DNA of 64,000 nt from UBA6522 sp965262365. GTDB lineage: Bacteria > Pseudomonadota > Gammaproteobacteria > Steroidobacterales > Rariloculaceae. Below the pieces are notes generated by a model, which saw nothing but the letters and a program-made list of their open reading frames with translations, did no database searches and was not told the DNA's origin. The translations under genes and the position numbers were made by a program. Below are positions 43,405 through 52,267 of the stretch, piece after piece (the stretch's first letter is position 1; every line of letters begins with the position of its first letter). The DNA lies in assembly GCA_965262365.1 (NCBI GenBank), contig OZ253541.1, positions 2,418,001 to 2,482,000 of the forward strand, given 5' to 3'.

Positions 43405-43695
43405 CTAGAAAGTCGGCGCGCGCACAAATTCACAAACACCAACCACATGGCAGCCATCCGGGCATTCGTCGCCGCACTTGGTATAGACGCCCCTGAGTTC
43501 GCCCGTGGTGGTGTGGTACAGCCAATATGTGCCGTAGATCGTTCTGCCTAGCCATCCCACGTTGCCGCCGCCGGCCGCGCCGGCACCCGCGACGGTTTCA
43601 CCGAATTTGCGCCATTCCCCAAGGCTGACGGTGCTCTGTGCTTCGACGGGGTGCTTTTTCCTGCCGTGTTGAGCGTTAAGTCCTCTCCCTGGTCA
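43405..43695 (-). pseudogene. Open frame without a start, Cys-rich end
   Basis: A minus-strand frame without ATG or GTG start encodes LGEWRKFGETVAGAGAAGG, then GRTIYGTYWLYHTTTGELRG, then VYTKCGDECPDGCHVVGVC. The sequence looks protein-like, with four close cysteines near the end, but a stop lies directly upstream. It may be the remains of a longer gene. Unknown family. The 43122-43404 stretch holds no convincing gene. Confidence 0.35.
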
Positions 43696-43798
43696 CTATT
43701 GACTATAAGTCCCATTTTTTACCCATGTGAAAAGTGCTGAAGTGGTTCTTACCGTCCTTAGTTGTTAGTAATAGTCGATTATCCTTCTCGCGAACTTT

Positions 43799-44383
43799 TC
43801 AGAAAAGCGGTTGGATTTTATCCTCTTCTAAGCCTGCTTCTTGCAGCACTGCTTTTGCCTCCCTCGCCTTGTCGTGCACAGCGTAGGTAAAGGAAAGAAA
43901 TACCCCACCCTCGGTTCTGGTTGGGAGGTCGTTCAGTATCCCGTCTCGCATAGGCTCCATATCCAACCATTGACCCGCAGGCAGCGTCGGGACAGTCCTC
44001 CAGTTTCCGCCAAACGATAAGTAGGCCTGATGTCCCAAATGCCAGCCCACCCCAACAAATATATTGACACTATCGTTTGTCAGTTCACCCACACCGAGGC
44101 TGACGCCTAATGAGCCCAATCTTGGTGTCCTCAACTTGTCTCCGTACCCATCGCTATGGAAATGAGCGAAGGGCACGAGCCGAACATCGGAGTCATCTTC
44201 AAGGGTGTGCGCCCTTACTACCCGTTTTCCTTCCTCCGTATCGATGATTCTGAATTCAGGAGTGACGACCGAGCTGATGGCGACACCAACCGAACCACCA
44301 AACTGCCACCCACCCAACTCGCCTTGTGAATGGGCCTGAGGGCCAATCGCCAGAAACCCGGCAACAATTACGATTTTCTTCAT
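43799..44383 (-). CDS. Secreted, probable outer-membrane barrel-like protein
   Basis: 194 residues. Signal peptide KKIVIVAGFLAIGPQAHSQ, then alternating strands (WQFGGSVGVAISSVV, LGSLGVSLGVGEL, VNIFVGVGWHLGHQAYLSFG, GGVFLSFTYAV) of the kind found in small barrel proteins, and a charged C-terminal helix (DKAREAKAVLQEAGLEEDKI). It lies alone in the cargo region, in lower-GC sequence than the tra genes. Function unknown. Confidence 0.65.
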   Translation of the reverse strand: MKKIVIVAGFLAIGPQAHSQGELGGWQFGGSVGVAISSVVTPEFRIIDTEEGKRVVRAHTLEDDSDVRLVPFAHFHSDGYGDKLRTPRLGSLGVSLGVGELTNDSVNIFVGVGWHLGHQAYLSFGGNWRTVPTLPAGQWLDMEPMRDGILNDLPTRTEGGVFLSFTYAVHDKAREAKAVLQEAGLEEDKIQPLF

Positions 44384-44980
44384 CTCACTCTCACTTTAAT
44401 AGGTTACATCGAGCACGATTCCCGCACGAACGTACAGCCCCGAACTCCCGCTACGCCGTCGACGCCATTGCTGAAGTTCCGCTCTCTCCTCATCGCCCAG
44501 TACAATCTCCGTTGCGGGTCGTCCCATGGCAGGATCCTCCAATGACGGGATCGCCATTTGACAACGAACGTGCATGACATATCAACTAATTAGTCGGACA
44601 GAACACTCGTGCGTTCATACATTCGTACACCATGCAATGAGCGCCGGAAAGAGACGCTCCGAGTCCAAGCATAGCATTGTGAGGATGTCGGGTTGTCCGT
44701 GGCGCGGTGGCGCTGTGTGCGCTGGGGCCGCCCCGGCTTGCAGGGTGGTCGCGACGACGTCTGTCCGTAGGCCGGCGGGCGGGTGCTACTTTGACCCATG
44801 AACGTGAATCAAACATGGCGGCGCGCGTGGAGCCACACCACGCAATTGATTGAATGCTCACTTCGAGATACGATTGACGTCCGTCTAGGGGCGTGGTGGG
44901 GCGACTTCATCGGCTGTCACCGATTCCAGAGGTCGACGATATCTGGGCAGGTTGACACAATCAACATTAAGGAGAGCAAC
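44384..44980. other. Intergenic stretch
   Basis: No gene that I can support. A plus-strand frame from 44798 extends the small gene at 44981 upstream, but the strong ribosome site argues for the shorter form. Confidence 0.4.
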
Positions 44981-45196
44981 ATGGCAGGTGGGGACCGTCA
45001 CGAATTTGACATTGCTGAGATGAAGGTAGTGGTCGAAAGGGACTCTTCCGGGCATCACACGGTGCGTTCGCCCAACGTCAAGGCCACTGTCGGGGGAAGG
45101 GAAGTTAGTCCTACAGTCGGCGCAAAGGTTGAACTGAGGGATGATGGAACCAAAGAGGTTTCCGTAATGATCGGCGTTCGAATCGAACTACCGTAA
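44981..45196 (+). CDS. 71-residue beta-rich protein
   Basis: ATG at 44981 with AAGGAG eight bases upstream. The sequence MAGGDRHEFDIAEMKVVVER, then NVKATVGGREVSP and VELRDDGTKEVSVMIGVRIE, alternates strand-forming residues and has no cysteines. It converges with the 56-residue gene that ends at 45211. Unknown family. Confidence 0.6.
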   Translation: MAGGDRHEFDIAEMKVVVERDSSGHHTVRSPNVKATVGGREVSPTVGAKVELRDDGTKEVSVMIGVRIELP

Positions 45197-45210
45197 GGCA
45201 CCGACGACGA

Positions 45211-45381
45211 CTATTGCCAGTCGTAAAGAGTGTATTCGGCACCATACAGATTGAATGTCCCTGACCCTTGCTGATAATTTGGGCGAATGACCAAAGTCCC
45301 AAGATGATCGTAATCGTGATATAGAGGGAAGCTAGGATCGTCGAGATCGTAAAGCTGAATCTTGACGCGGTAATCAAACAT
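45211..45381 (-). CDS. 56-residue protein, probably from a leaderless mRNA
   Basis: MFDYRVKIQLYDLDDPSFPL, then YHDYDHLGTLVIRPNYQQGS, ending GAEYTLYDWQ: aromatic and acidic, resembling a calcium-site or beta-sandwich fragment. There is no ribosome site. Instead TATAAT ends six bases before the ATG. Unknown family; the gene is too short for routine calling. Confidence 0.5.
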   Translation of the reverse strand: MFDYRVKIQLYDLDDPSFPLYHDYDHLGTLVIRPNYQQGSGTFNLYGAEYTLYDWQ

Positions 45382-45387
45382 TAGGGA

Positions 45388-45420
45388 ATTATATGCCTAA
45401 GTGCCGAAGGTCAATTGACC
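45388..45420 (-). promoter_or_regulatory. Promoter and palindromic operator
   Basis: On the minus strand TTGACC (inside the perfect 12-bp palindrome GGTCAATTGACC, 45409-45420) precedes TATAAT (45388-45393) by 15 bp. The palindrome over the -35 box is a natural operator. The first transcribed base would fall at or next to the ATG at 45381. Confidence 0.5.
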
Positions 45421-45496
45421 TTTCCCGGATCAAAGGACGGAGTTTGGCCAACGAGAGCAGATAACATCAACGGTGCAGAAGCACCGATGTTAAATG

Positions 45497-45712
45497 TCAT
45501 AAAGCATTTAACTGTACGTCATTGGACAAGTGATATATCCAAGCTAACAGCGCACCGAAGAGCACCATTATAAAAGTCGTCACCCAATACGGCCACTTCG
45601 TAGCATAGCCAGGAATCTCTTTATGCAACTCCTCTCGTAGACGAAACCATTTGAGAGCTTCGGGAGCTAAGCCACCCGCGAAACCCAAACCCAAAACCTC
45701 CCCAACACCCAT
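45497..45712 (-). CDS. Small membrane protein, second gene of a two-gene unit
   Basis: 71 residues from ATG 45712, 10 bp after the preceding stop (an upstream ATG at 45763 would overlap it). The sequence starts MGVGEVLGLGFAGGLAPEAL and continues KWFRLREELHKEIPGYATKW, then a transmembrane helix (WVTTFIMVLFGALLAWIYHL) and a short tail. I do not recognise a named family. The context with a winged-helix-like protein suggests a sensor/effector pair. Confidence 0.55.
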   Translation of the reverse strand: MGVGEVLGLGFAGGLAPEALKWFRLREELHKEIPGYATKWPYWVTTFIMVLFGALLAWIYHLSNDVQLNAL

Positions 45713-45722
45713 CGCTTCGAAC

Positions 45723-46016
45723 CTATGAGTACGGATAGCCTGCGAATACCCGAAGATCAGCAATGAATTCCCGTATCTTCACTGGTCGCGTGCTACGTGG
45801 GTAAAGTATTTCTCGATTCTTAGGTAGGGTTTGTCTTACATCCGAAGCGTGTTTTTCGAGCAATTTCCTTACACGGGCATGACTCAGGCCATTCTCTTTC
45901 GATATCCCTCCAATGGTCCTAAAATCCCATTGTGGATTACAAAGAGCCACATAGACCTTTTCCCAATCGCCATGAGTATCTTTCAATTTCAATTCTTGTG
46001 CCTCTGATACGCTCAT
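45723..46016 (-). CDS. Winged-helix-like protein, first gene of a two-gene unit
   Basis: 97 residues from ATG 46016 (an upstream ATG at 46058 is possible). WDFRTIGGISKENGLSHARV, then RKLLEKHASDVRQT, then REILYPRSTRPVKIREFIAD looks like a winged helix: an HTH followed by a beta-hairpin wing. It is directly upstream of the small membrane protein in the same direction. A role in regulation or in a defence module is inference only. Confidence 0.55.
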   Translation of the reverse strand: MSVSEAQELKLKDTHGDWEKVYVALCNPQWDFRTIGGISKENGLSHARVRKLLEKHASDVRQTLPKNREILYPRSTRPVKIREFIADLRVFAGYPYS

Positions 46017-46131
46017 AACAGTGTACCTGTACCACTGTCCGCGACTAAAGCCCTTCAACCGCCTCAGATCTTCAATCCAGCTGCGCGAATGATCGCTAGA
46101 GCGTCCGGCCTACCGCTTGCATGCACCACAA

Positions 46132-47343
46132 TTATCGCTGACCGATGTCCGGGCCCGCCCCATCCAGCACCGGTCTATTTGCAATATCCGCCCCGATGCT
46201 GACAGCGATCCGCGCCGCCGCCTCCTTCACCGAATCCTCCGCCAAATGCGCGTAGCGCGCCGTCGTCTGCACCTGCGTGTGCCCGAGTAGCTTGCCGATC
46301 ATCGGCAGGCTTTCGCCAAGCGCCAGGGCTCTTGAGGCAAACGAGTGGCGCAGGTCGTGAAGCCGGACATCGTCCAAACCCGACCGCGCGCGCACCTTTC
46401 TCCACGGTCTGTCTACACCAATTAAATGTTCGCCACGAATTCTCCCGGGCATCACCCACGGATTGCCCGGCACGCGGGGGCGGCTCGACAGCACTCTCGC
46501 CGCCGCCGGAGATAGCGGCACCACCCGCGGACCCGTCTTGCTGTCCCGCAGCCGCAATTCATTCCGCTCCAGGTCCACTTCATCCCAGCGCAACCCAACG
46601 ATTTCGTTGCGCCTACATCCGGTGAGCATTAACAGCCGGATCGCGGCTGCCGCGTGCGTCGATACATCGCCTTGCGTTTCCGCTTCGCTCAGGACCTGTC
46701 CCAACCGGCGAAATTCCGCTTCTGTCAGGAACCGCTCGCGCCTGCGCACCTTGAATTTGGCCACTTGCCGACAAGGATTCATTCCCTCCGGATACAGCCC
46801 CCACGTCTCGGCCAGATTGAACATCGCCGAGAGCGTATACACCACCCGGTTCGCCGTCGGCGCCACCCGGTGCAGACTGGCATGCAACGCCGAGATCCGG
46901 CCACGGCCCACCGAATGGATGGACATCTCGCCGAATTCAGGAAGGACGTACCGGTCGAGCACACGACGCACCCCATACGCCGTGCTCGCCTTGCAACGTA
47001 CATCCACGTGTTCCCTCAGATACCGCTCGGCCAACTCCGCCACCGTTGGACCTTCGGGCGCTCCCTTTACTCCCTGCACAGCCTCCTCGCCGGACTTGAT
47101 TCGCGCGATCATCAACGCCGCCCGCTGCCGGGCCTGTTCGGCCGTAATCACGCCGTGGCGCCCGACAGTCACGCGCCTCGACCGGCCTTGCGCCCGGGTC
47201 TGAACCACGTACACCTTGCTTCCCGAGGCATACACGCGTACCCCGAACCCCTGTAGCGCCCGGTCCCAAAACACCGTGTCTTTGTCCACCGACAGTCTTT
47301 CTACCGTCCGGCGGGAGATCGTCGTGCGCTTGAGTTTCGCCAT
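46132..47343 (-). CDS. int: Tyrosine recombinase (integrase) 1
   Basis: 403 residues. The N-terminal DUF4102-like domain (FWDRALQGFGVRVYASGSKV) and SAM-like core binding domain lead to the catalytic domain: Arg in LMLTGCRRNEIVGLRWDEVD, Lys in RDSKTGPRVVPL, HDLRHSFASRAL, GKLLGHTQVQTTARYAHLAE with the nucleophilic Tyr. All active-site residues are present. A close paralogue lies 53 bp upstream. It should integrate or excise the element. Confidence 0.95.
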   Translation of the reverse strand: MAKLKRTTISRRTVERLSVDKDTVFWDRALQGFGVRVYASGSKVYVVQTRAQGRSRRVTVGRHGVITAEQARQRAALMIARIKSGEEAVQGVKGAPEGPTVAELAERYLREHVDVRCKASTAYGVRRVLDRYVLPEFGEMSIHSVGRGRISALHASLHRVAPTANRVVYTLSAMFNLAETWGLYPEGMNPCRQVAKFKVRRRERFLTEAEFRRLGQVLSEAETQGDVSTHAAAAIRLLMLTGCRRNEIVGLRWDEVDLERNELRLRDSKTGPRVVPLSPAAARVLSSRPRVPGNPWVMPGRIRGEHLIGVDRPWRKVRARSGLDDVRLHDLRHSFASRALALGESLPMIGKLLGHTQVQTTARYAHLAEDSVKEAAARIAVSIGADIANRPVLDGAGPDIGQR

Positions 47344-47396
47344 CCTGTCCTATTCTCCGCTTCGTTGGCTGCCTGATCCGGATCGAGCCTCAGCCC

Positions 47397-48599
47397 TTAC
47401 GCAGCGGCTGCCTCTTCCCGAACGACTTCGGGCAAAATGTCGGTCTCAATACTGCCGGCCACCCGCGCAGCCGACACCTTCTCCGTGTCCCTGGCCAGGT
47501 GGGCGTAACGCGCCGTCGTCTCCACCTTCCTGTGACCGAGCAACTTTCCGATCATCGACAGGCTCTCCCCCAGCGCCAGGGCACGCGACGCGTAGGAGTG
47601 GCGCAGATCGTGCAGCCGCACGTCCGACAGATCCGCCCGTATCCGCAGACCATGCCAGTGATTGGAAAGATCAGCGACATGAGAACCCGATTTTTTCCCG
47701 ACGAACACCCATGGATTGCCCGGGATCCGTTCAATTCCGTCCACCAGCTCCAGCGCCGTCGGCGTCAATGGAACCATCCGAGCGCCGGTCTTGGTGTCCC
47801 TCAACCGCAGTTCACCCACGGTACGGTCCAAATCGTCCCAGCGTAGCGTCGCAATCTCGTTGCTCCGGCAACCCGTGAGCATCAGCAACCGAATCGCCGC
47901 CACCGCCGCCAGCCACGCCGAGCCCCGCGCCTGCGCCTCGTCCAACACCCGGCCTATCCGTTGATACTCCTCCCGGCTCAGAAACCGTTCCCGGTAACGC
48001 GACTTGTACTTGCGCACCGATCGACAGGGGTTGCTTCCCGTCGCGCGCAAGCCCCAGGCCTCCGCCACGGCGAACATCTTCGACAGAACCCATAACACCG
48101 AATTCGCCGTCGGCTGTATCTCGCGCAACGCGTGATGCAGCGCCGCAATGTGTTCGCGTTCCACCGAACCGACCGGCATCTCCCCGAGCGCCGGAAGGAT
48201 ATGGTTGTTCAACCGTTGCCGGTAAAGTCTCCTGGTCGACGCCTTGCATTCCACGGCCACGTGCGTGCACAGGAAGCGCTCCGCCAGATCGGCCACGGTC
48301 GGTTCCGGCGCCGATGCGGCTGTCTCCGGCATCGGCTCCTCGCCCGCTTTGATGCGGTCGATGATCGCCGCCGCCATGTTTCGGGCCTGCTCCGCGGAGA
48401 TCTTTCCGTGCTGGCCGACCGTAACGCGCCGCGATCCCGCCGGACCCCGAGTTTGCACGACATAGGTCTTGCGCCCCGTGCCGTAAAGCCGCACACCGAA
48501 CCCGGGAAGGTCCCTGTCCCAGTACACGCCCGGCTTGCCATGGGCCGATAGAGCATCCACCATGCGTTTGGTAATTTTTTGCGCCGATCCTTTGGACAT
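47397..48599 (-). CDS. int: Tyrosine recombinase (integrase) 2
   Basis: 400 residues, the same domain order as integrase 1: VYWDRDLPGFGVRLYGTGRK, TGCRSNEIATLRWDDLD, RDTKTGARMVPLTP, HDLRHSYASRALALGESLSM, GHRKVETTARYAHLARDTEK. All catalytic residues are retained. Only two bases separate the start codon from the first GTTTTCGA copy and the MITE, so its native promoter has been displaced by insertions. Confidence 0.95.
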   Translation of the reverse strand: MSKGSAQKITKRMVDALSAHGKPGVYWDRDLPGFGVRLYGTGRKTYVVQTRGPAGSRRVTVGQHGKISAEQARNMAAAIIDRIKAGEEPMPETAASAPEPTVADLAERFLCTHVAVECKASTRRLYRQRLNNHILPALGEMPVGSVEREHIAALHHALREIQPTANSVLWVLSKMFAVAEAWGLRATGSNPCRSVRKYKSRYRERFLSREEYQRIGRVLDEAQARGSAWLAAVAAIRLLMLTGCRSNEIATLRWDDLDRTVGELRLRDTKTGARMVPLTPTALELVDGIERIPGNPWVFVGKKSGSHVADLSNHWHGLRIRADLSDVRLHDLRHSYASRALALGESLSMIGKLLGHRKVETTARYAHLARDTEKVSAARVAGSIETDILPEVVREEAAAA

Positions 48600-48601
48600 C
48601 C

Positions 48602-48609
48602 GTTTTCGA
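48602..48609 (+). repeat. 8-bp site GTTTTCGA, copy 1 of 3
   Basis: Identical to 48734-48741 and 52308-52315. Together the three copies frame the MITE-like element and the IS66-like transposon. Confidence 0.9.
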
Positions 48610-48733
48610 GTAATCGTTCGCTCAGACGGTGATGATGATGAGGAAGTCGATCAAAAACTCGCGTCCAGACAGCCCGCGCCCGCCTTCGTCTATTGCCTTC
48701 ATCCCCTCTGTCACCTCGTGACCGAACAAAAAC
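48610..48733. mobile_element. 124-bp MITE-like element related to the adjacent transposon
   Basis: The left end GTAATCGTTCGCTCAGACGG and the reverse of the right end GTTTTTGTTCGGTCACGAGG match over about 37 bp, with roughly two thirds identity, and resemble the ends of the adjacent IS66-like element. It has no coding capacity and is flanked by GTTTTCGA on both sides. Read as an internally deleted relative mobilised by that transposase. Confidence 0.65.
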
Positions 48734-48830
48734 GTTTTCGAGTAAGCGTTCGGTCACGCGGCGATGGAGAGGGCTGACATCATTTTGGACACCCTTTACA
48801 AGACACTGGTAACGCCTCCGACGATTTGCT

Positions 48831-51389
48831 ATGGTCGCGCACATGGCGATGCGCGACGAGGACTTCGGGACGAGTTTGACGCTGGCCGAGGCGGACGGCG
48901 AGTTCTGGTCGCCGCCGACGCCGGCGCCGGCATCGGAGCCGCGCGATTGGCGGTCTCTGTACGAACAGGCACAGGCCCGCGCGGAGACGGAACGGGCACG
49001 GGCGGACGCGGCGGATACGCGCGCGGAGGAGCTGCGCCGGGCGGAGATAGATGCCCGTTCCCGCGCGGGCTTGCTGAAGACGCAGCTCGACAAGAGCCGG
49101 GAGAAGCTCACGGCTGCCGTCGAGGAGGTGAAGGAAGTCCGCCGTACGGCGAAGGATGCGCTGTTCTTCCAGACGGAGGTGGCGCGGCTGGAGAAGCTGC
49201 TTTCGCAGGCCGGTGTCGACTCGCGCAAGAGCAGCACGATCATGTCGCTGCGCAAGGAAGTTTTCCAGTTGCGCGAAGCCTTGCAGACTTTGCAGCCCGG
49301 CAAGGGGACGGCGGTGGCGCTGCGCCGGGAAATCGATTCTCTGACCCGCGAGAATGCCCGGCTGCGCAAGGCCCTGGAGCAGCCGCAGGAGCAGAAGGAC
49401 GAACTCACGGCATTGCGCAGGAAGGTTGCGGCGCTTCGCAGGTGGAAACGGCGCGCACAGCCGTCTCGGCCCCGGGCGAGCGTCCAGTTGCGCAAGGCGC
49501 TGGACCGCGCGCGCAAGCAGAAGGACACGATCAAGGGACTGCGCGGGGAAGTCGGTTCCCTGAACCGCGAGACCCGTCGGCTGAACCGGGAGAACCGCCG
49601 GCTGCGCCGCGAGCAGGAACGGTTGCAGGACCTCAAGGCGACAGTGCGCCGACTGACCTTCGAAACCAAGCTGCAGCGCGGGGAGCTGGCGGGATACCAC
49701 GACCAGATGGACCTCATCAAGGCGCAGCAGAGCCGCATCATCCGTCTGCAGGTGGCCGTGAGAACGTCGGCCATCAAGAACGAGAAGCTGGAGGCCGAGC
49801 TTGCCGAACGTCCCCTGCTGTCCGCGGTCTTCAGGACAGTGCGCGATCGGAACAGGACCATCGAGTCGCTGCACAAGGAGATCGCCCGACAGCGCAAGGC
49901 GAACGCTGCACAGGGCAAGAAGATCAAGGCGCTGCGCGCCCACAGAGCGAGGCTGCAAGCCCGGATTGCCCAGCTGCGCTCGAGCCGGGCCGTGTTGTCG
50001 AAGGCGGTATTCGGGGGCAGGAGCGAGAAGCAGGAAACGCCGCGGTCGGAGCGCAAGCGCGGCCAGCAGCGCGGTGCGGCCGGCCACGGGCGCACCCAGC
50101 GGCCAACGCTGGAGGAGAAGGAGGAACGGCAGGAGCCGCCAGAGGACGCGCGCGTGTGTTCCTGTTGCGGCAAGCCCTATGTCGCCGACGGCGAGCGTTC
50201 CTCGTCCGTCATCGAGATCGCGGTCAAGGCCCATGTCCGCAGGATCGTGCGCCCGCGCTACCGTCGGGGTTGCGACTGCCTGTCCTCGCCACTGCAAGCG
50301 ATCGCGCCTCCGCCGGCCCGCTTGTTCCCCAGGACGCCCTACGGGACCAGCGTCTGGGCGCGCATCCTGTACGAGCGATTTGCCTGCCACCGCCCCCTGC
50401 GGCGGACCGCGGCGTGGATGACGGATCAGGGGCTGGCGATCGCGCCAGGAACCATAGCCGACAGCGTGCGTCGCTGCCCGGTGCTGTTCGCGCCGCTCGC
50501 CGCGGCGATCCTCACCCACCAGAACGAGATGGCGGTGCGCCACGCCGACGAGACCGGCTGGCGCATCCAGTCGCTGAGCGAGACTGGCCGCTCGCGGCGT
50601 GCGTGGCTGTGGATCTCGGTCAGCGCCGATGCGGTCTACTTCGTGGCGGACCCCTCGCGCAGCGCCGAGGCCGCGATGAGGCTGTTCGGTTCGGTCAAGG
50701 GCATCGTGTTCCTGGTCTGCGACCGCTACAGCGCCTACATCAAGATGGCGCGCGGGCTCGACGGCAAGGTGATCCTGTGCTGGTGTTGGGTGCACCAGCG
50801 GCGCGACTTCATCGAGTGTGCGGCCGGACAGCAAAAGCTGACGCAGTGGTGCGAGGGATGGGTCGAGCGGTTCGCGTCGACCTGCCGGCTGAACAAGGAG
50901 CGGCTGGAGCATTACGACCCCGCTCTCGACCACCAGACGCCGGCGTTCGACGCCGCGCAGGGGGCACTGAAGAAGGCCGTCGACGGTCTGTTCGCGCGGG
51001 CCGAAGCGGAGTTGGCCGACTTGCCGGTCAAGGCGCGCCAGGGCAAGGCGCTACGCTCGCTGCTCAAGCACCGCGAGGGACTGAGCGTCTTCGTCGACAA
51101 TCCCCAGGTGCCCATGGACAACAATGCCGCGGAGCGCGCGTTCCGAGGGGCCGTTATCGGGCGTCGATTGAGCTTCGGTTCGGACAGCAGGCTCGGCGCC
51201 GACTTCACCGCGATGATGTACTCGGTCGTCGGCACCCTCGCCTTGAACGGCATCGACGTCCAGTGCTGGCTGGAGGCGTGGCTGGCAGCTTGCGCGGAGA
51301 ATGGCGGCAGGCCGCCGGACGACCTGTCACCCTGGCTGCCCTGGTCGATGAGCGAGGAGCGCAAGCGCGAGTTCACGGCGCCGGGATGA
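48831..51389 (+). CDS. IS66-like transposase with a very long coiled-coil N-terminus
   Basis: 852 residues (ATGs at 48831, 48843 and 48849 are alternatives). About 400 residues of heptad-rich coiled coil (LRRKVAALRRWKRR, LRGEVGSLNRETRRLNRENR) precede a zinc-binding segment (CSCCGKPYVADGERSS), and the transposase core: MAVRHADETGWRIQSL, VCDRYSAYIKMARG, CWCWVHQRRDFIEC, and VPMDNNAAERAFRGAVIGRR with the final Glu. The coiled coil is several times longer than in normal TnpC. The stop overlaps the next gene's start as ATGA. Confidence 0.9.
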   Translation: MVAHMAMRDEDFGTSLTLAEADGEFWSPPTPAPASEPRDWRSLYEQAQARAETERARADAADTRAEELRRAEIDARSRAGLLKTQLDKSREKLTAAVEEVKEVRRTAKDALFFQTEVARLEKLLSQAGVDSRKSSTIMSLRKEVFQLREALQTLQPGKGTAVALRREIDSLTRENARLRKALEQPQEQKDELTALRRKVAALRRWKRRAQPSRPRASVQLRKALDRARKQKDTIKGLRGEVGSLNRETRRLNRENRRLRREQERLQDLKATVRRLTFETKLQRGELAGYHDQMDLIKAQQSRIIRLQVAVRTSAIKNEKLEAELAERPLLSAVFRTVRDRNRTIESLHKEIARQRKANAAQGKKIKALRAHRARLQARIAQLRSSRAVLSKAVFGGRSEKQETPRSERKRGQQRGAAGHGRTQRPTLEEKEERQEPPEDARVCSCCGKPYVADGERSSSVIEIAVKAHVRRIVRPRYRRGCDCLSSPLQAIAPPPARLFPRTPYGTSVWARILYERFACHRPLRRTAAWMTDQGLAIAPGTIADSVRRCPVLFAPLAAAILTHQNEMAVRHADETGWRIQSLSETGRSRRAWLWISVSADAVYFVADPSRSAEAAMRLFGSVKGIVFLVCDRYSAYIKMARGLDGKVILCWCWVHQRRDFIECAAGQQKLTQWCEGWVERFASTCRLNKERLEHYDPALDHQTPAFDAAQGALKKAVDGLFARAEAELADLPVKARQGKALRSLLKHREGLSVFVDNPQVPMDNNAAERAFRGAVIGRRLSFGSDSRLGADFTAMMYSVVGTLALNGIDVQCWLEAWLAACAENGGRPPDDLSPWLPWSMSEERKREFTAPG

Positions 51390-52267
51390 CCGGCGCCATC
51401 GAGTGCCGCTACTACGGGCGCGACTTCACGGCTGAGGAGATGGCGCTGCTGCGCGCCCTGATCGCCGCCGAGCCGCAGCCGACCCGCGCCGCCCTGGCGA
51501 GAGAGTTCTGCCGGCGCATCGGCTGGTTCAAGCCCGACGGCGGCCTCAAGGACATGATGGCCAAGGTGACCATGCTCGCCATGCACCGCGACGGCGCGAT
51601 CGCGCTGCCGCCGCCAAGAGGAAAACAGGGCCGGCCCAAGCCCATCGTCTTCGGACCCCAGACCGAGCCGCCGCTGTTCCCGGCGCCGACGACGCTGGAG
51701 GGGGTTCGCCCGCTCGACTTCCGCACCGTCGTGCGCAACACCCGGGAAGGGAAGCTCTGGAACGAGTTCGTCGCCCGCTACCACTACCTCGGCTACAAGA
51801 CCCTGGTGGGCGCGCAAATGCGCTACGCCGTCCGCGACCGCGACGGCTGGCCCGTCGCCATGCTCGGCTTCTCCACCGCCGCGTGGAAGCTCGCCCCGCG
51901 CGACAAGTTCATCGGATGGACGCCCGAGAAGCGCGAGAAGAACCTGCCGCTGGTGGTCGACAACCCGCGGTTCCTCATCCTGCCGTGGATCAAAATCCCC
52001 AACCTCGGCTCGCACATCCTCGCCCTCGTGCGCCGCCGCTTGCCACGGGACTGGACCGAGCGCTACAACACCATCCCCGTACTCATCGAGACCTTCGTCG
52101 AGACCCCGCGCTACACTGGCGCCGTCTACAACGCCTCCGGCTGGACACATGTCGGAACCACCCAAGGAAGAGGACGCTATGACAGGCATACGAAACGAGC
52201 CCAGCCGAAAAAGGACATCTGGTTGCGACCCCTCCGCAAGGACTGGAAGCGAACGCTCAATCGTTGA
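51386..52267 (+). CDS. DUF4338 (DruA-like) protein carried by the transposon
   Basis: 293 residues. RYYGRDFTAEEMALLRALIA, REFCRRIGWFKPDGGLKDMM, LWNEFVARYHYLGYKTLVGA, AAWKLAPRDKFIGWTPEKRE, NNPRFLILPW-type VVDNPRFLILPWIKIPNL, LIETFVETPRYTGAVYNASG, VGTTQGRGRYDRHTK and KDIWLRPL are the complete DUF4338 profile. This domain is that of DruA of Druantia anti-phage systems and also occurs alone in mobile elements. It is coupled to the transposase by ATGA. No other Druantia gene is present, so it is a transposon accessory protein here, of unknown action. Confidence 0.85.
   Translation: MTGAIECRYYGRDFTAEEMALLRALIAAEPQPTRAALAREFCRRIGWFKPDGGLKDMMAKVTMLAMHRDGAIALPPPRGKQGRPKPIVFGPQTEPPLFPAPTTLEGVRPLDFRTVVRNTREGKLWNEFVARYHYLGYKTLVGAQMRYAVRDRDGWPVAMLGFSTAAWKLAPRDKFIGWTPEKREKNLPLVVDNPRFLILPWIKIPNLGSHILALVRRRLPRDWTERYNTIPVLIETFVETPRYTGAVYNASGWTHVGTTQGRGRYDRHTKRAQPKKDIWLRPLRKDWKRTLNR

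Noticed and set aside
48209..50933. Large minus-strand frames across the IS66-like transposase
   Set aside because: They mirror the coiled-coil coding sequence and have no domain; the plus-strand transposase explains the region.
51386..52267. A Druantia defence system
   Set aside because: Only a DruA-like gene is present, inside a transposon with exact target duplications and coupled to its transposase; the other Druantia genes are absent.
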